Origin: Roseovarius faecimaris
GTDB lineage: Bacteria; Pseudomonadota; Alphaproteobacteria; Rhodobacterales; Rhodobacteraceae
Assembly: GCF_009762325.1 (NCBI RefSeq)
Contig: NZ_CP034348.1
Span: 2,424,501 to 2,488,500 of the forward strand
Direction of reading: 5' to 3'
Length of the DNA stretch: 64,000 nt
The translations under genes and the position numbers were made by a program. This document shows, in pieces, positions 17,753 through 27,028 of the stretch; position 1 is the stretch's first letter, and each line of letters begins with the position of its first letter. Under the pieces are notes generated by a model. It saw only the letters and a list, made by a program, of their open reading frames with translations, was not told the DNA's origin and searched no databases.

Positions 17753-19045
17753 ATGACAGCTCTGACCGGTGAAAACCGCGTATTTCTGTTTTTGCAGGGT
17801 CCGCACGGGCCGTTTTTTCATAAGCTGGGCAAGATGTTGCGCCGCGCGGGCGCGGAGGTGTGGCGCGTTGGGTTCAATGCGGGCGATCAGGCGTTCTGGC
17901 GCGACCGGGCCCGGTATATTCCCTATCTGGGCAGCGTCGAGGACTGGCCTGAATACTTCTCTGACCTGGTGGTACAGAAAGGCGTCACAGATATCGTTCT
18001 ATACGGCGATGTGCGCCCCATTCACGCCGAGGCGGTGGTGCAGGCCAAGGCGGCGGGCCTCACCGTACATGTCTTTGAGGAGGGCTATCTGCGCCCCTAT
18101 TGGGTCACTTACGAGCGCGGCGGCTCGAACGGCAATTCGCGGCTGATGGAAATGAGCGTGCGGGATATGCGCACGGCACTGGAAAACTCCGATGTGGACC
18201 AGCCCCTGCCACCTGCGAGCTGGGGCGACATGCGCCAGCATATCTTTTACGGCGCGGCCTATCATGGCTTTGTCTTGCTGATGAACCGGCGCTATCGCAA
18301 TTTCCGCCCGCATCGCACCCTGGGGGTGCGCCAGGAATTCAAGCTTTACCTGCAGCGCCTGCTGCTGATGCCCGCGCAGGCGATTGATCGGCGCCTTGCC
18401 ACATGGCGCATCCGGCACGGCGGGTTTCCCTATCATCTGGCGCTGTTGCAGCTGGAACATGACAGCGCCTTTCAGGCGCATTCCTCCTTTTCGACGATGT
18501 CGGAGTTTCTCGACACGGTGCTGGACGGCTTTGCCAAGGGCGCGCCGCCGCATCACCACCTCGTGGTCAAGGCGCACCCGCTGGAAGATGGCCGCGTGCC
18601 GATCCGGCGCGACCTGAAACGTCTGGCCAGACAATATGGCGTGCAGGACCGGGTGCATTACGTGCGCGGCGGCAAGCTGGCGCAGCTTCTGGACGAGGCG
18701 CGCAGTGCGATCACCGTCAACTCGACCGCCGCCCAGCAGGTCCTGTGGCGCGGAATTCCGCTCAAGACTTTTGGCGAAGCGGTGTATGCCAAGCCCGAGT
18801 TTGTCTCGACCAAGCCGTTGCGGGATTTTTTCGCCCTGCCAGAGCGGCCGGATCACAAAGCCTACAAGGATTATCGCCGGTATCTGCTGGAAACGAGCCA
18901 GGTGCCCGGCGGGTTCTATTCATCGAGAGGCCGGCGGCAACTGTTGCGCCAGGCGGTTGACATGATGCTGTCGCCGGATGACCCCTATGAAGCGCTGAAA
19001 TCAGGCACCGCGGCCCCACGGCAACAGTTGCGCGCGGTGACATGA
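17753..19045 (+). CDS. kpsS: Capsular polysaccharide biosynthesis protein, KpsS-like Kdo transferase
   Basis: 430 residues. The N-terminus VFLFLQGPHGPFFHKLGKML, with VGFNAGDQAFW further on, matches KpsS. KpsS and KpsC together build the short beta-Kdo linker on lipid that anchors ABC-exported (group 2-type) capsules. HLVVKAHPLEDGR and ITVNSTAAQQVLWRGIPLKTFG are the nucleotide-sugar-binding region of this glycosyltransferase family. It is the first of three capsule genes on this strand; 127 bases separate it from the next. Confidence 0.88.
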   Translation: MTALTGENRVFLFLQGPHGPFFHKLGKMLRRAGAEVWRVGFNAGDQAFWRDRARYIPYLGSVEDWPEYFSDLVVQKGVTDIVLYGDVRPIHAEAVVQAKAAGLTVHVFEEGYLRPYWVTYERGGSNGNSRLMEMSVRDMRTALENSDVDQPLPPASWGDMRQHIFYGAAYHGFVLLMNRRYRNFRPHRTLGVRQEFKLYLQRLLLMPAQAIDRRLATWRIRHGGFPYHLALLQLEHDSAFQAHSSFSTMSEFLDTVLDGFAKGAPPHHHLVVKAHPLEDGRVPIRRDLKRLARQYGVQDRVHYVRGGKLAQLLDEARSAITVNSTAAQQVLWRGIPLKTFGEAVYAKPEFVSTKPLRDFFALPERPDHKAYKDYRRYLLETSQVPGGFYSSRGRRQLLRQAVDMMLSPDDPYEALKSGTAAPRQQLRAVT

Positions 19046-19172
19046 CAAGAACGGCTCGTAACGCTGGATTTTTAAACCAGATTCAGCTATTGAGAGAAAA
19101 AATCACCGGCCCCGAGAAGGCCGCAGAACGATAAAAAGACTGAGGCAGTAATCAGGTCGAGGAGACCGAGCA

Positions 19173-20327
19173 GTGAAAATCCAATCCAGCACATGGGCGA
19201 AGTCCGTCGCCCTGATGGCCCTTGTGGGCATGGTCGCGGCCTGCGGCACCCTGCCCCGCGTGGGCCCGAACAAGAAAGAGATTTACGCAGGCTCGGTTCA
19301 GAAATCGGGCGATGCCTTTGTCGTGTCCGTCAATGACCGCGTGACCCGGGCGACCGCTGTTCAGCCCGCCCTTGGTTTCACCGACAAGTTCAAGAACGCA
19401 GGTCAGCTTGGTTCGGACACGATCCGTCCGGGCGACACACTGGGCATCACCATCTGGGAAAACGTGGATGACGGTCTTCTGGTGACAGAAGGCGCCAATG
19501 CCGCCGCGCTCGAAGAGGTGCAGGTCGATGGCTCTGGCTTCATCTTCATTCCCTACGCGGGCCGGATCAAGGCGTCGGGCAATTCGCCCGAAGCGGTGCG
19601 CCGGATCATCACCGCCAAACTCGAAGACCAGACACCCGATCCGCAGGTCGAGGTGCGCCGCCTGGCGGGCGATGGCTCGACCGTTTCCCTGATCGGAGCG
19701 GTGGGCGCGCAGGGCGTCTATCCGATCGAACGGCCGACGCGTACGCTCTCGGCCATGCTGAGCCGCGCCGGTGGCGTGGTGATCGAGCCGGAAGTGGCGC
19801 AGGTGACGGTCATTCGCGGCAATGAACGCAGCCAGGTCTGGTTCCAGGATATCTTCAAGAACCCCGAGTTCGACATTGCTTTGCGCGGGGGCGACCGCAT
19901 CCTCGTTGAGCAGGACAGCCGCGCCTTCACCGCGCTCGGGGCGACCGGGGCGCAGGCCCGCGTGCCGTTTGAAAGCCCGACGCTGAGCGCTGTGGAAGCC
20001 ATTGCACAGGTGGGCGGGCTGAGCCCGAGCCTGGCCGATCCGACAGGTGTGTTCATCATGCGCAACGAGCCTGCGGAGATTGCCAATATCGTGCTCGGGC
20101 GCAACGATCTGCAAGGCGCGCAGCGCATGGTTTATGTGCTTGACCTGACGCAACCCAACGGCATGTTCATGGCGCGCGATTTCTCGGTGCGCGACGATGA
20201 CACGATCTATGTGACCGAGGCCCCCTTCGCCCAGTGGAGCCGCGTGATTTCGGCGATGACGGGCACGTTGGGCGCCATTGGCAGCGTGACCTCAGCAGGA
20301 GATACCTTCTCTGATCTGGGCCTCTGA
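19173..20327 (+). CDS. Polysaccharide export outer-membrane lipoprotein (Wza/KpsD family)
   Basis: 384 residues from a GTG start preceded by GAGGAG. The signal MKIQSSTWAKSVALMALVGM ends in a lipobox (VAAC), with Cys24 as the lipid-modified residue. The Poly_export domain follows (RPGDTLGITIWENV, VDGSGFIFIPYAGRIKASG), then SLBB-type domains. It forms the outer-membrane channel for capsule export. Its stop overlaps the kpsC start by one base (TGATG), so the two are translationally coupled. Confidence 0.9.
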   Translation: MKIQSSTWAKSVALMALVGMVAACGTLPRVGPNKKEIYAGSVQKSGDAFVVSVNDRVTRATAVQPALGFTDKFKNAGQLGSDTIRPGDTLGITIWENVDDGLLVTEGANAAALEEVQVDGSGFIFIPYAGRIKASGNSPEAVRRIITAKLEDQTPDPQVEVRRLAGDGSTVSLIGAVGAQGVYPIERPTRTLSAMLSRAGGVVIEPEVAQVTVIRGNERSQVWFQDIFKNPEFDIALRGGDRILVEQDSRAFTALGATGAQARVPFESPTLSAVEAIAQVGGLSPSLADPTGVFIMRNEPAEIANIVLGRNDLQGAQRMVYVLDLTQPNGMFMARDFSVRDDDTIYVTEAPFAQWSRVISAMTGTLGAIGSVTSAGDTFSDLGL

Positions 20328-22354
20328 TGCCTGACCCTCTCAGGCACGACGATCCCGCCGGCCAGCCATCCCGGCGGGTCTTCTATTTCAACGCCGGTTT
20401 TCTGCGGCAAAAGCGGATCCGGCGGATGCTGGAACTGGCCGGATACCCGTTGCGCCTGGGCAAGCCCGGTGCCGATGACCTGATCGCGGTCTGGGGGCAT
20501 TCGCCCTATGCCAGGCGCGGCGAGGCGATGGCCGAGGCCACGGGGGCCAAGCTCATCCGTGTGGAGGACGCGCTGTTGCGGTCGGTGCATCCGGGGCGCG
20601 ATGGCAGCGCGCCGCTGGGGCTGGTGGTGGACCAAACCGGTGTGCATTTCGACAGCTCCCGGCCGTCGGACCTTGAAACCCTGCTGAAAACCCACCCGCT
20701 TGATGACACGGCACTTCTGGATCGCGCGCGCGGGTGCATCGCCCGGATGCAGGAGGCTCACCTCAGCAAATATACCGGGTTCGACCCGGACCTGCCCTGC
20801 CCCGATCCGGGCTATGTTCTGGTGATCGACCAGACCCGCGGCGATGCCTCCGTCACCCATGGCGGGGCGGATGCGAATACCTTTCGCGAGATGCTCTATT
20901 ACGCGCAGGAGGACAATCCGGGCGCGCGCATCCTGATCAAGACCCACCCCGAGACGGTGGCAGGCCACCGGCAGGGATATTTCAGCGACAAGGATGAAAG
21001 CGACCCTGTGACGCTGATCCGCGATCCGGTCAGCCTCTGGCACCTGATGGAGGGGGCGGTGGCGGTCTATACGGTCAGCTCGGGGCTTGGCTTCGAGGCC
21101 ATCTTCGCCGGGCACAAGCCGCAGGTGTTTGGACAGCCCTTCTATGCCGGGTGGGGCCTGACGGAGGATCGCCATCCGCATGGCCTGCCCCGCCGGGGGC
21201 GCGACCTGACCCGGGCGCAGCTTTTTGCGGCCACGATGCTTCTCTATCCGATCTGGTATGACCCTTACCGGGACAAGCTGTGCGAACTGGAAGACGCGAT
21301 TGCCACGCTCGAGGCGCAGACCCGCGCCTGGCGCGAGGATCATCGCGGCTGGACGGCGCATGGGATGCGGTTGTGGAAACGGGGTCCATTGCAGGGGTTT
21401 TTCGGAGCGCAGGGCGCGAAACTTCGGTTTTCCGGTGATCCGGTGCCTGCGGAGGCGGCAGAACCGCGGATGATCTGGGCCGGAAAAGCAGCCCCCGACA
21501 CAAAGGCCGTGCGCGTCGAGGACGGGTTCCTCAGGTCGCGCGGGTTGGGTGCGGAGCTGGTCCCGCCCCTGTCGCTCGTCTGTGACGATCTGGGGATATA
21601 TTACGATCCCACGCGGGAAAGCCGCCTGGAGCGATGGATTGGGATGCGCGCCGATCTCAGGCCCGATCAGGACCGACGGGCCGAACGGGTGATCGCGCGG
21701 TTGCGCGAGCTGGGCCTGAGCAAGTACAACCTCGGCGGCGCGCGGCCTGAGCTGCCTGAGGGGCACCGGATTCTGGTGCCTGGACAGGTGGAGGATGACG
21801 CGTCGATCCGGCTGGGCGCGGGCGAGATCTGCACCAATCTTGGCTTGCTGGAGCGGGTGCGCGCGGAAAACCCGGGTGCGGTGATCCTCTTCAAGCCGCA
21901 CCCGGATGTGGAGGCCGGGCTGCGCGACGGGGCCGTGCCGGAGACGGCGCTGGAGGGCCTTGCCGATGCCGTTCTGCGCAACGCGGACCCGATAGCACTT
22001 TTGCAGGAGGTCGAGGAGGTCTGGACGATGACCTCGCTGCTGGGCTTCGAGGCGCTGCTTCGCGATGTGAAGGTCACCACCACCGGCGCGCCCTTCTATG
22101 CGGGCTGGGGTCTGACACGCGATCTGGGTCGGGTGCCCGCGCGGCGCGTGGCGCGGCCGGGCCTGCATGGGCTCGTGCATGCGGCGCTGATCGACTATCC
22201 GCGCTATCGCGACCCGGTGACCGGGCTGCCCTGCCCGGTTGAGGTGGTGATCGACCGGCTGGCTACAGGCGCGGTGGCGCATCCCGGTCTGGCCAACCGG
22301 CTTTTGTCCAAGCTACAGGGCGTGTTTGCCTCTTACGCGGGTCTGTGGCGGTAA
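20327..22354 (+). CDS. kpsC: Capsular polysaccharide biosynthesis protein KpsC (beta-Kdo transferase)
   Basis: 675 residues, the full KpsC length. The protein is an internal duplication of two glycosyltransferase modules. Each module has a GWG-type motif: PFYAGWGLTEDRHP in the first half and PFYAGWGLTRDLGR in the second. Each also has an RVED element: LIRVEDALLRSVHPG and AVRVEDGFLRSRGLG. Together with KpsS it makes the poly-Kdo lipid linker at the cytoplasmic membrane. The ABC exporter genes (kpsM, kpsT, kpsE) are not in the window. Confidence 0.93.
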   Translation: MPDPLRHDDPAGQPSRRVFYFNAGFLRQKRIRRMLELAGYPLRLGKPGADDLIAVWGHSPYARRGEAMAEATGAKLIRVEDALLRSVHPGRDGSAPLGLVVDQTGVHFDSSRPSDLETLLKTHPLDDTALLDRARGCIARMQEAHLSKYTGFDPDLPCPDPGYVLVIDQTRGDASVTHGGADANTFREMLYYAQEDNPGARILIKTHPETVAGHRQGYFSDKDESDPVTLIRDPVSLWHLMEGAVAVYTVSSGLGFEAIFAGHKPQVFGQPFYAGWGLTEDRHPHGLPRRGRDLTRAQLFAATMLLYPIWYDPYRDKLCELEDAIATLEAQTRAWREDHRGWTAHGMRLWKRGPLQGFFGAQGAKLRFSGDPVPAEAAEPRMIWAGKAAPDTKAVRVEDGFLRSRGLGAELVPPLSLVCDDLGIYYDPTRESRLERWIGMRADLRPDQDRRAERVIARLRELGLSKYNLGGARPELPEGHRILVPGQVEDDASIRLGAGEICTNLGLLERVRAENPGAVILFKPHPDVEAGLRDGAVPETALEGLADAVLRNADPIALLQEVEEVWTMTSLLGFEALLRDVKVTTTGAPFYAGWGLTRDLGRVPARRVARPGLHGLVHAALIDYPRYRDPVTGLPCPVEVVIDRLATGAVAHPGLANRLLSKLQGVFASYAGLWR

Positions 22355-22364
22355 GCGGAACGCA

Positions 22365-22408
22365 CAAGAAAATGCACATTTTCTTGCAAAATTTCTGCCA
22401 AGAAATTT
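22365..22408. terminator. Tandem AT-rich hairpins between convergent kpsC and ribD
   Basis: Two perfect inverted repeats stand back to back. The first is CAAGAAAATG / CATTTTCTTG (22365-22386) and the second AAATTTCT / AGAAATTT (22389-22408, GCCA loop). Their place between two facing stop codons suggests a bidirectional terminator. The arms supply A and T runs on both strands. Confidence 0.7.
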
Positions 22409-22413
22409 GGTGC

Positions 22414-23502
22414 CTAACGGGTCCAGCGATGCATCACGTCGCCGCCGATGGCCCGGGTCTCCACAAGAGTGAAGCGTCGCGCCTCATCGAGCTGCGCAAG
22501 ACCGAGCGCCCCGATCGAGGGCAGGCCTTCAGCCCCGATCGCAAGGCCGGCGGTAAAGCCGACAAGCTCGTCCACCAGATCGGCGGCCAGAAGCGAGGCC
22601 GCAAGCGCCCCGCCGCCTTCGCAGAAAACACGGGTGAGCCCCTCCCGGCCCAGGGCGGCAAGCACCGCGCGCAGGTCGAGCTGACGGCCGATCAGCGCGC
22701 ATTCGACAAGCTTTGCGCCAAGGCCGGTCCATGCCTCCTTCAGCGCCGCATCGGCATCGGGGCCGTGGCAAACCCAGAGCGGCACCTCGCCCGCGGTTCG
22801 GGCAAGCTGGGACATGAGCGGCAGATCAAGCTGGCGCGAGGTGACGATGCGCACCGGCTGGCGGCGCGGGCCAAGCCCCCGCACGGTCAGCATCGGGTCA
22901 TCGGCGCGCGCAGTGCCGGCCCCCACCATCACGGCATCGGCCCTTGCGCGCAGCCCATGCACGACCGCCCGCGCCTCGGGCCCGGTGATCCACTGGCTGT
23001 GGCCGCTGGCCGTGGCGATGCGTCCGTCAAAGGAATTGGCGAGCTTCAGGGTGAGCGCCGGGCGCCCCTCGTTGACCCGTTTGAAAAACCCTGCGTGATC
23101 GCGAGCGGCCTCTTCGGCCAGAAGCCCGGTGGAGACCTCTATCCCGGCGGTGCGAAGCTGCTCGAACCCCTGCCCTGACACACGCGGATCGCTGTCAGGC
23201 AGAGGCGCCACCACACGGGCGATACCAGCGCCGATCAGCGCCTGTGTGCAGGGCGGGGTCTCTCCATGATGCGCGCAGGGCTCAAGCGAGACATAAGCGG
23301 TGGCCCCCCTCGCCGCTGCGCCGGCTTGCGCCAGGGCTTGCGTCTCGGCATGGGGGCGGCCCCCCGGCGCGGTCCAGCCGCGTCCGACAATGCGGCCCGC
23401 GCGCACGATCACGCAGCCCACCGCCGGGTTGGGCCAGGTCAGCCCCTGCCCGCGCCGCCCCAGAGACAGGGCCAGCGCCAGGAAGCGGGCGTCTTGGCTC
23501 AC
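22414..23502 (-). CDS. ribD: Bifunctional diaminohydroxyphosphoribosylaminopyrimidine deaminase / 5-amino-6-(5-phosphoribosylamino)uracil reductase
   Basis: 362 residues. The N-terminal zinc deaminase domain carries His51-Ala-Glu53 and [11 protein letters not shown] (Cys76, Cys85). The C-terminal reductase domain contains [17 protein letters not shown] and [14 protein letters not shown]. It carries out the second and third steps of riboflavin synthesis from GTP. The start overlaps the nrdR stop by four bases, a common nrdR-ribD arrangement in alphaproteobacteria. Confidence 0.95.
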   Translation of the reverse strand: MSQDARFLALALSLGRRGQGLTWPNPAVGCVIVRAGRIVGRGWTAPGGRPHAETQALAQAGAAARGATAYVSLEPCAHHGETPPCTQALIGAGIARVVAPLPDSDPRVSGQGFEQLRTAGIEVSTGLLAEEAARDHAGFFKRVNEGRPALTLKLANSFDGRIATASGHSQWITGPEARAVVHGLRARADAVMVGAGTARADDPMLTVRGLGPRRQPVRIVTSRQLDLPLMSQLARTAGEVPLWVCHGPDADAALKEAWTGLGAKLVECALIGRQLDLRAVLAALGREGLTRVFCEGGGALAASLLAADLVDELVGFTAGLAIGAEGLPSIGALGLAQLDEARRFTLVETRAIGGDVMHRWTR

Positions 23503-23978
23503 GCGCCTTCGGGCTCGTCAGGCTCGGGGTTGGGACGCAGTTCGCTCACGAATTTGTCGAAATCGTCGGCCGCCTGGAAGTTCTTGTAAACGCTGGCAAA
23601 GCGCACATAGGCGACGGTGTCGATCCGCGCGAGGCTTTCCATCACGATCTCGCCCACGACCTTGGACTGGATATCGGTCTCGCCCAGGCTCTCCAGCCGC
23701 CGCACGATGCCGGAAATCATCTGTTCGACGCGTTCAGGCTCCACGGGGCGTTTTTGCAGGGCGATGCGGATCGAGCGCTCCAGCTTGTCGCGGTCGAAAT
23801 CCTCGCGTCGCCCGTTCGATTTGACGACCACGAGGTCCCGAAGTTGCACGCGTTCATAGGTGGTAAACCGGCCGCCGCAGGCCGGGCAGAACCGGCGCCG
23901 CCGGATCGACACATGATCCTCCGCCGGTCTGGAATCTTTCACCTGTGTGTCAATATTTCCGCAAAACGGGCAGCGCAT
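23499..23978 (-). CDS. nrdR: Transcriptional repressor NrdR
   Basis: 159 residues, typical length. It represses ribonucleotide reductase genes when dATP is bound. The N-terminal zinc ribbon has Cys3, Cys6, Cys31 and Cys34 ([21 protein letters not shown]). An ATP-cone domain follows (about residues 49-139, [29 protein letters not shown]). It is the first gene of the nrdR-ribD pair. Confidence 0.95.
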   Translation of the reverse strand: MRCPFCGNIDTQVKDSRPAEDHVSIRRRRFCPACGGRFTTYERVQLRDLVVVKSNGRREDFDRDKLERSIRIALQKRPVEPERVEQMISGIVRRLESLGETDIQSKVVGEIVMESLARIDTVAYVRFASVYKNFQAADDFDKFVSELRPNPEPDEPEGA

Positions 23979-24272
23979 CGGCCGGTCCCCTTTTCTGTCT
24001 CTGCCTCATGGTCATGGGTCTGGTGCCCATCTTATCCACAGGCACTATAGGACAGCCGCAAGGTTTTGGGTAGAGGGGAAATGCGCCCCCTAAATAAGGT
24101 CCAGGGGAATTGCGGCATTTTCGTCCCCTTGTGGCAGAGGTTCACCATGCGTTTACCTTGGTTATCGTAGGATATGAGCAAGCCGACCTAGCAGGATTGG
24201 CCCTTCATGTGGATATGCGCCGCCGCCTTTCCAGAGGTGCGCGGCGCATGTTTTTCTTGCCCGCAGCGCTGG
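23979..24272. other. Intergenic region upstream of nrdR
   Basis: 294 bases. It should hold the nrdR promoter (AT-rich around 24025-24110). An inverted repeat (TGCGCCGC near 24216, GCGGCGCA near 24240) lies downstream of the amidohydrolase stop and might end its transcript. No coding frame is supported. Confidence 0.4.
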
Positions 24273-25805
24273 CTATCCCGGCACATGCCAGTGCCGCCCG
24301 CGCACGGTCTCGACATATTCGGGCCAGGCGAAATCCAGCGGAGGCGGATAATCGCAGAGTGGCGGCGGACCACCGGCGCGGCGGCGTTCGAACTCGCTCC
24401 AGGCGGCCTGCCGTGCCCCTTCATCCGTCAGCACACGCAGCGCAGAGCAGGCAAGCACCCGTGCCGCCACCTGCACCATCGGGTCGATCGTCGCCGGAAT
24501 GCCGCCCAGAGCATTCATCGCCCAGGCCGGGTACGGCCCGCCGCGCAAAGCGGGCCGCGCGATGTAGAACCGGGCGAGCGGTGCGTGCCAGGACATATCG
24601 GTATAGTCATCCGATGTGGAATTGATCTGTGCCGGTGGCAGCGTCCGTCGCAGCGCCGCTTCGGCCTCCTGCGGGTCCATGAGCCTGGTGCATTCGGGGA
24701 TCAGCGGATCGGCATCGGGGGGCTTGCCGCAGGCCGTTTGAACCTGCCGGGCCATGGCAAGCGCGGCCTCGTCCCAGACCGGCGGGCCGACCTGTTGAAG
24801 GGCCTGCCAGACGATGTCGGCCATGACGTGATTGGTCAGCCCCGGGCGCGATTTGCAGACCCAGTGCCGGTCCACGCGGCAGCCATGCAGCTCGGCCACC
24901 AGTTGCGCCGTTCGGTCCAGATGGGTCGTGACCTGCTCGGCCATGGCCAGATCCGGCACCCGGATCATGTATTGCAGATCGGCCTGGCGCGCGGGCAGAT
25001 TGTCCGCCGTGGCCTGACCCGCGCCCAGGATCGCCTCAGAAATGGACCAGCCGCCGGAATGGGGCAACATACTGTCGCGCAACGACTTTCCGGCCTGATA
25101 CATAGCGACAAGCGCCTCATTGGCGCCGGGTGCGCGGATGTCGGAATGGCTTTGCGGGATGGGGGCACCGTCACGGGCGCCCCAGGTTTCGGGCGCATCG
25201 CAGCGGAACCGATAGATCATCGAATAGGCCGCCCCGCATTGCGTGTCCCAGCGCACCGTGTTGCAGAGCGGAAGCATATAGAACGGATGAAAAGAGAGCA
25301 TTGCCGCCAGCCCGTCGTAATAGCCCGCCGCGGCATGGATGGGCTTGGAGCCGCGGACCTTCTCGGCGGGCTCCCCGGTGAAGCGCAATCCGCCCTTGAT
25401 CCCGTGCCGCTCCATCGCCGCCTTGGTGGCAAGAAGCCCGCCCAACGCGCCAATCCCAAGCCCCGAATGCGGGTCGGTATGGCCCGCCGCGAGGTATCCC
25501 AGCCCCTCGCGCGGGGCCTGTTCGGGGCGGGCCGCCTGACAATTGGCGGGCACGGCGTCATATTCGGCATACATGCCCACCACCGGGCCTTCGCCATTCT
25601 GCCACTGAGCGCAGAAAGCGGTAGGCATGCCGCCGGAGCCCTCTTCAACCGTGAACCCCTCGGCCCGGAGCCGGGCCACATACCACTCTGCCGAGCGGTA
25701 TTCGCGCCAGGCCGGTTCAGCATAGTCAAAGATGGTGGCGGTCCAGTCCGAAAGGTCGGCCGCGTGGGCGGTGACCCAATCCCCGGCGGTCTGGTCATGG
25801 CTCAT
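24273..25805 (-). CDS. M20 family amidohydrolase (AbgB-like)
   Basis: 510 residues of the M20 metallopeptidase/aminoacylase superfamily, closest in layout to the p-aminobenzoyl-glutamate hydrolase B type. Likely metal-binding segments are MYAEYDAVP, AGHTDPHSGLG and GEPAEKVRGSKP. The dimerisation domain lies in the middle and NSTSDDYTDMSWH towards the C-terminus. It would cleave an amide bond of an N-acyl or N-aroyl amino acid in the cytoplasm. The substrate is not evident. It overlaps the upstream yjbQ-like gene by four bases (ATGA). Confidence 0.8.
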   Translation of the reverse strand: MSHDQTAGDWVTAHAADLSDWTATIFDYAEPAWREYRSAEWYVARLRAEGFTVEEGSGGMPTAFCAQWQNGEGPVVGMYAEYDAVPANCQAARPEQAPREGLGYLAAGHTDPHSGLGIGALGGLLATKAAMERHGIKGGLRFTGEPAEKVRGSKPIHAAAGYYDGLAAMLSFHPFYMLPLCNTVRWDTQCGAAYSMIYRFRCDAPETWGARDGAPIPQSHSDIRAPGANEALVAMYQAGKSLRDSMLPHSGGWSISEAILGAGQATADNLPARQADLQYMIRVPDLAMAEQVTTHLDRTAQLVAELHGCRVDRHWVCKSRPGLTNHVMADIVWQALQQVGPPVWDEAALAMARQVQTACGKPPDADPLIPECTRLMDPQEAEAALRRTLPPAQINSTSDDYTDMSWHAPLARFYIARPALRGGPYPAWAMNALGGIPATIDPMVQVAARVLACSALRVLTDEGARQAAWSEFERRRAGGPPPLCDYPPPLDFAWPEYVETVRGRHWHVPG

Positions 25806-26230
25806 GGACGGTCTCCGGTCAGATGGGCGGCCACGCGGCGGCGATGGGGCGCGTCGCGATGCTCGAACAGGTAAATGCCTTGCCAGGTGCCCAGCACGGG
25901 ACGGCCGTCGGCAACCGGGACGCTCAGGCTGACCGGCATCATCGCCGCCTTGATATGGGCGGGCATGTCGTCGGGGCCTTCGTAAGTATGGGTGAGATAG
26001 GCCATGGACGGGTCCGTGGTGGGCGGCACGAGGCGGTGAAAGAACGCCCTGAGATCGCTTTGCACCTCGGGGTCGGCATTCTCCTGAACAAGCAGGCTGG
26101 CGGAGGTGTGGCGCACGAAAAGCGTGAGCAGGCCAGAGCGCAGCCCGCTGCCTGCCACCCAGCCGGACACCTGACTGGTGAACTCGTAAGGCCCTTGCCC
26201 CCGCGTTTCGATCAGGAATTCGGTGTTCAT
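25802..26230 (-). CDS. YjbQ / UPF0047 family protein (secondary thiamine-phosphate synthase type)
   Basis: 142 residues. The start is the ATG at 26230 (MNTEFLIETRGQGPYEF), which fits the family N-terminus better than 26344. Family motifs are RHTSASLLVQENADPEV and LGTWQGIYLFEHRDAPH. Members can rescue thiamine-phosphate synthesis weakly, but the physiological role is uncertain. It is coupled to the amidohydrolase gene. Confidence 0.88.
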   Translation of the reverse strand: MNTEFLIETRGQGPYEFTSQVSGWVAGSGLRSGLLTLFVRHTSASLLVQENADPEVQSDLRAFFHRLVPPTTDPSMAYLTHTYEGPDDMPAHIKAAMMPVSLSVPVADGRPVLGTWQGIYLFEHRDAPHRRRVAAHLTGDRP

Positions 26231-26334
26231 GGGCGCCGCCCGCGTTTCAGCACATGTCTCTCCATCTAAAACGGGTGAAATCCCGGCATTGGCCCGGGTC
26301 CTCCTTTGCTTCGTATAGCGGCAGGCAATGGCCC

Positions 26335-26350
26335 GCACTGTCAACAGTGC
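26335..26350. promoter_or_regulatory. Perfect short palindrome upstream of the yjbQ-like gene
   Basis: GCACTGT and ACAGTGC flank a two-base CA spacer. The site lies 105 bases upstream of the yjbQ-like start and 52 bases beyond the stop of the secreted-protein gene. It may be an operator or part of a transcript end. Confidence 0.35.
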
Positions 26351-26401
26351 CTGCGTAATATTCGAGCACCGCTGTCACAGGGGCAAAGGGGACTGGGCGG
26401 T

Positions 26402-26902
26402 CTAACATGACGACCACATGAACGTATTCGCATCATAACATTGCCCGGCTTGCTCCTTTGCCTGGAAAAGCGGATCGAAATCACGCTCCACCACACTGCC
26501 TGGATCGCAGGTCAGATCGGCCAGCATCTGATCGGCGCGAAAGACGCGGACACCGCCGGAGATGTCTGGATTATCCGCCGCGATGCGCTCCAGCAGATAA
26601 TGCACCTGAAAGGTCGTGTCGCCTGCCCAGAACTCGAGCTCTTCATAGATATTGCTTCCGATGCCGTTCCAGGGGGTCAGGTGAATGTCCTTCACGCCAT
26701 GGGCCAGGATCAGCTCGGCCGGGCCATCGCCGGGACCGAAGCGATAATATCCCGCCGCGCCCTGAAGACAGACATCCAGCGTCTTGGTTCCGCCTTTCAG
26801 CGTGCAATGAAAGAGCGGCACACCGGCGCCAAAGCACCCCTCCTGCGCAGATGCCGCGACGGGGAAAACCATCATCAGGGCGGCGAAAAAACGAGCCCGC
26901 AT
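26402..26902 (-). CDS. Secreted protein, unknown function
   Basis: 166 residues. A signal peptide is clear (MRARFFAALMMVFPVAASAQ). The mature part has an even number of Cys residues near both ends (EGCFGAG, FHCTL, DVCLQG, LTCDPG, GQCYDA, SSC), suggesting disulphides in the periplasm. I do not recognise a domain. It is divergent from the AEC carrier gene. Confidence 0.65.
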   Translation of the reverse strand: MRARFFAALMMVFPVAASAQEGCFGAGVPLFHCTLKGGTKTLDVCLQGAAGYYRFGPGDGPAELILAHGVKDIHLTPWNGIGSNIYEELEFWAGDTTFQVHYLLERIAADNPDISGGVRVFRADQMLADLTCDPGSVVERDFDPLFQAKEQAGQCYDANTFMWSSC

Positions 26903-27028
26903 ATCAATCTCCTTTTTCGGAAAACTGTCCTCATGCTAGCACGCGGGCGCCTCGGTTGGAAATGTGGACGGATTGACGCTTTACCCCGGTTGGCGGCTGC
27001 GCCATGACTACGTCTGTGGAGGGCGCGG

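Noticed and set aside
20207-22282. 691-codon open frame on the reverse strand
   Set aside because: It lies wholly antisense to kpsC, is Arg/His/Pro-rich, and arises from the high GC third-position bias of kpsC.
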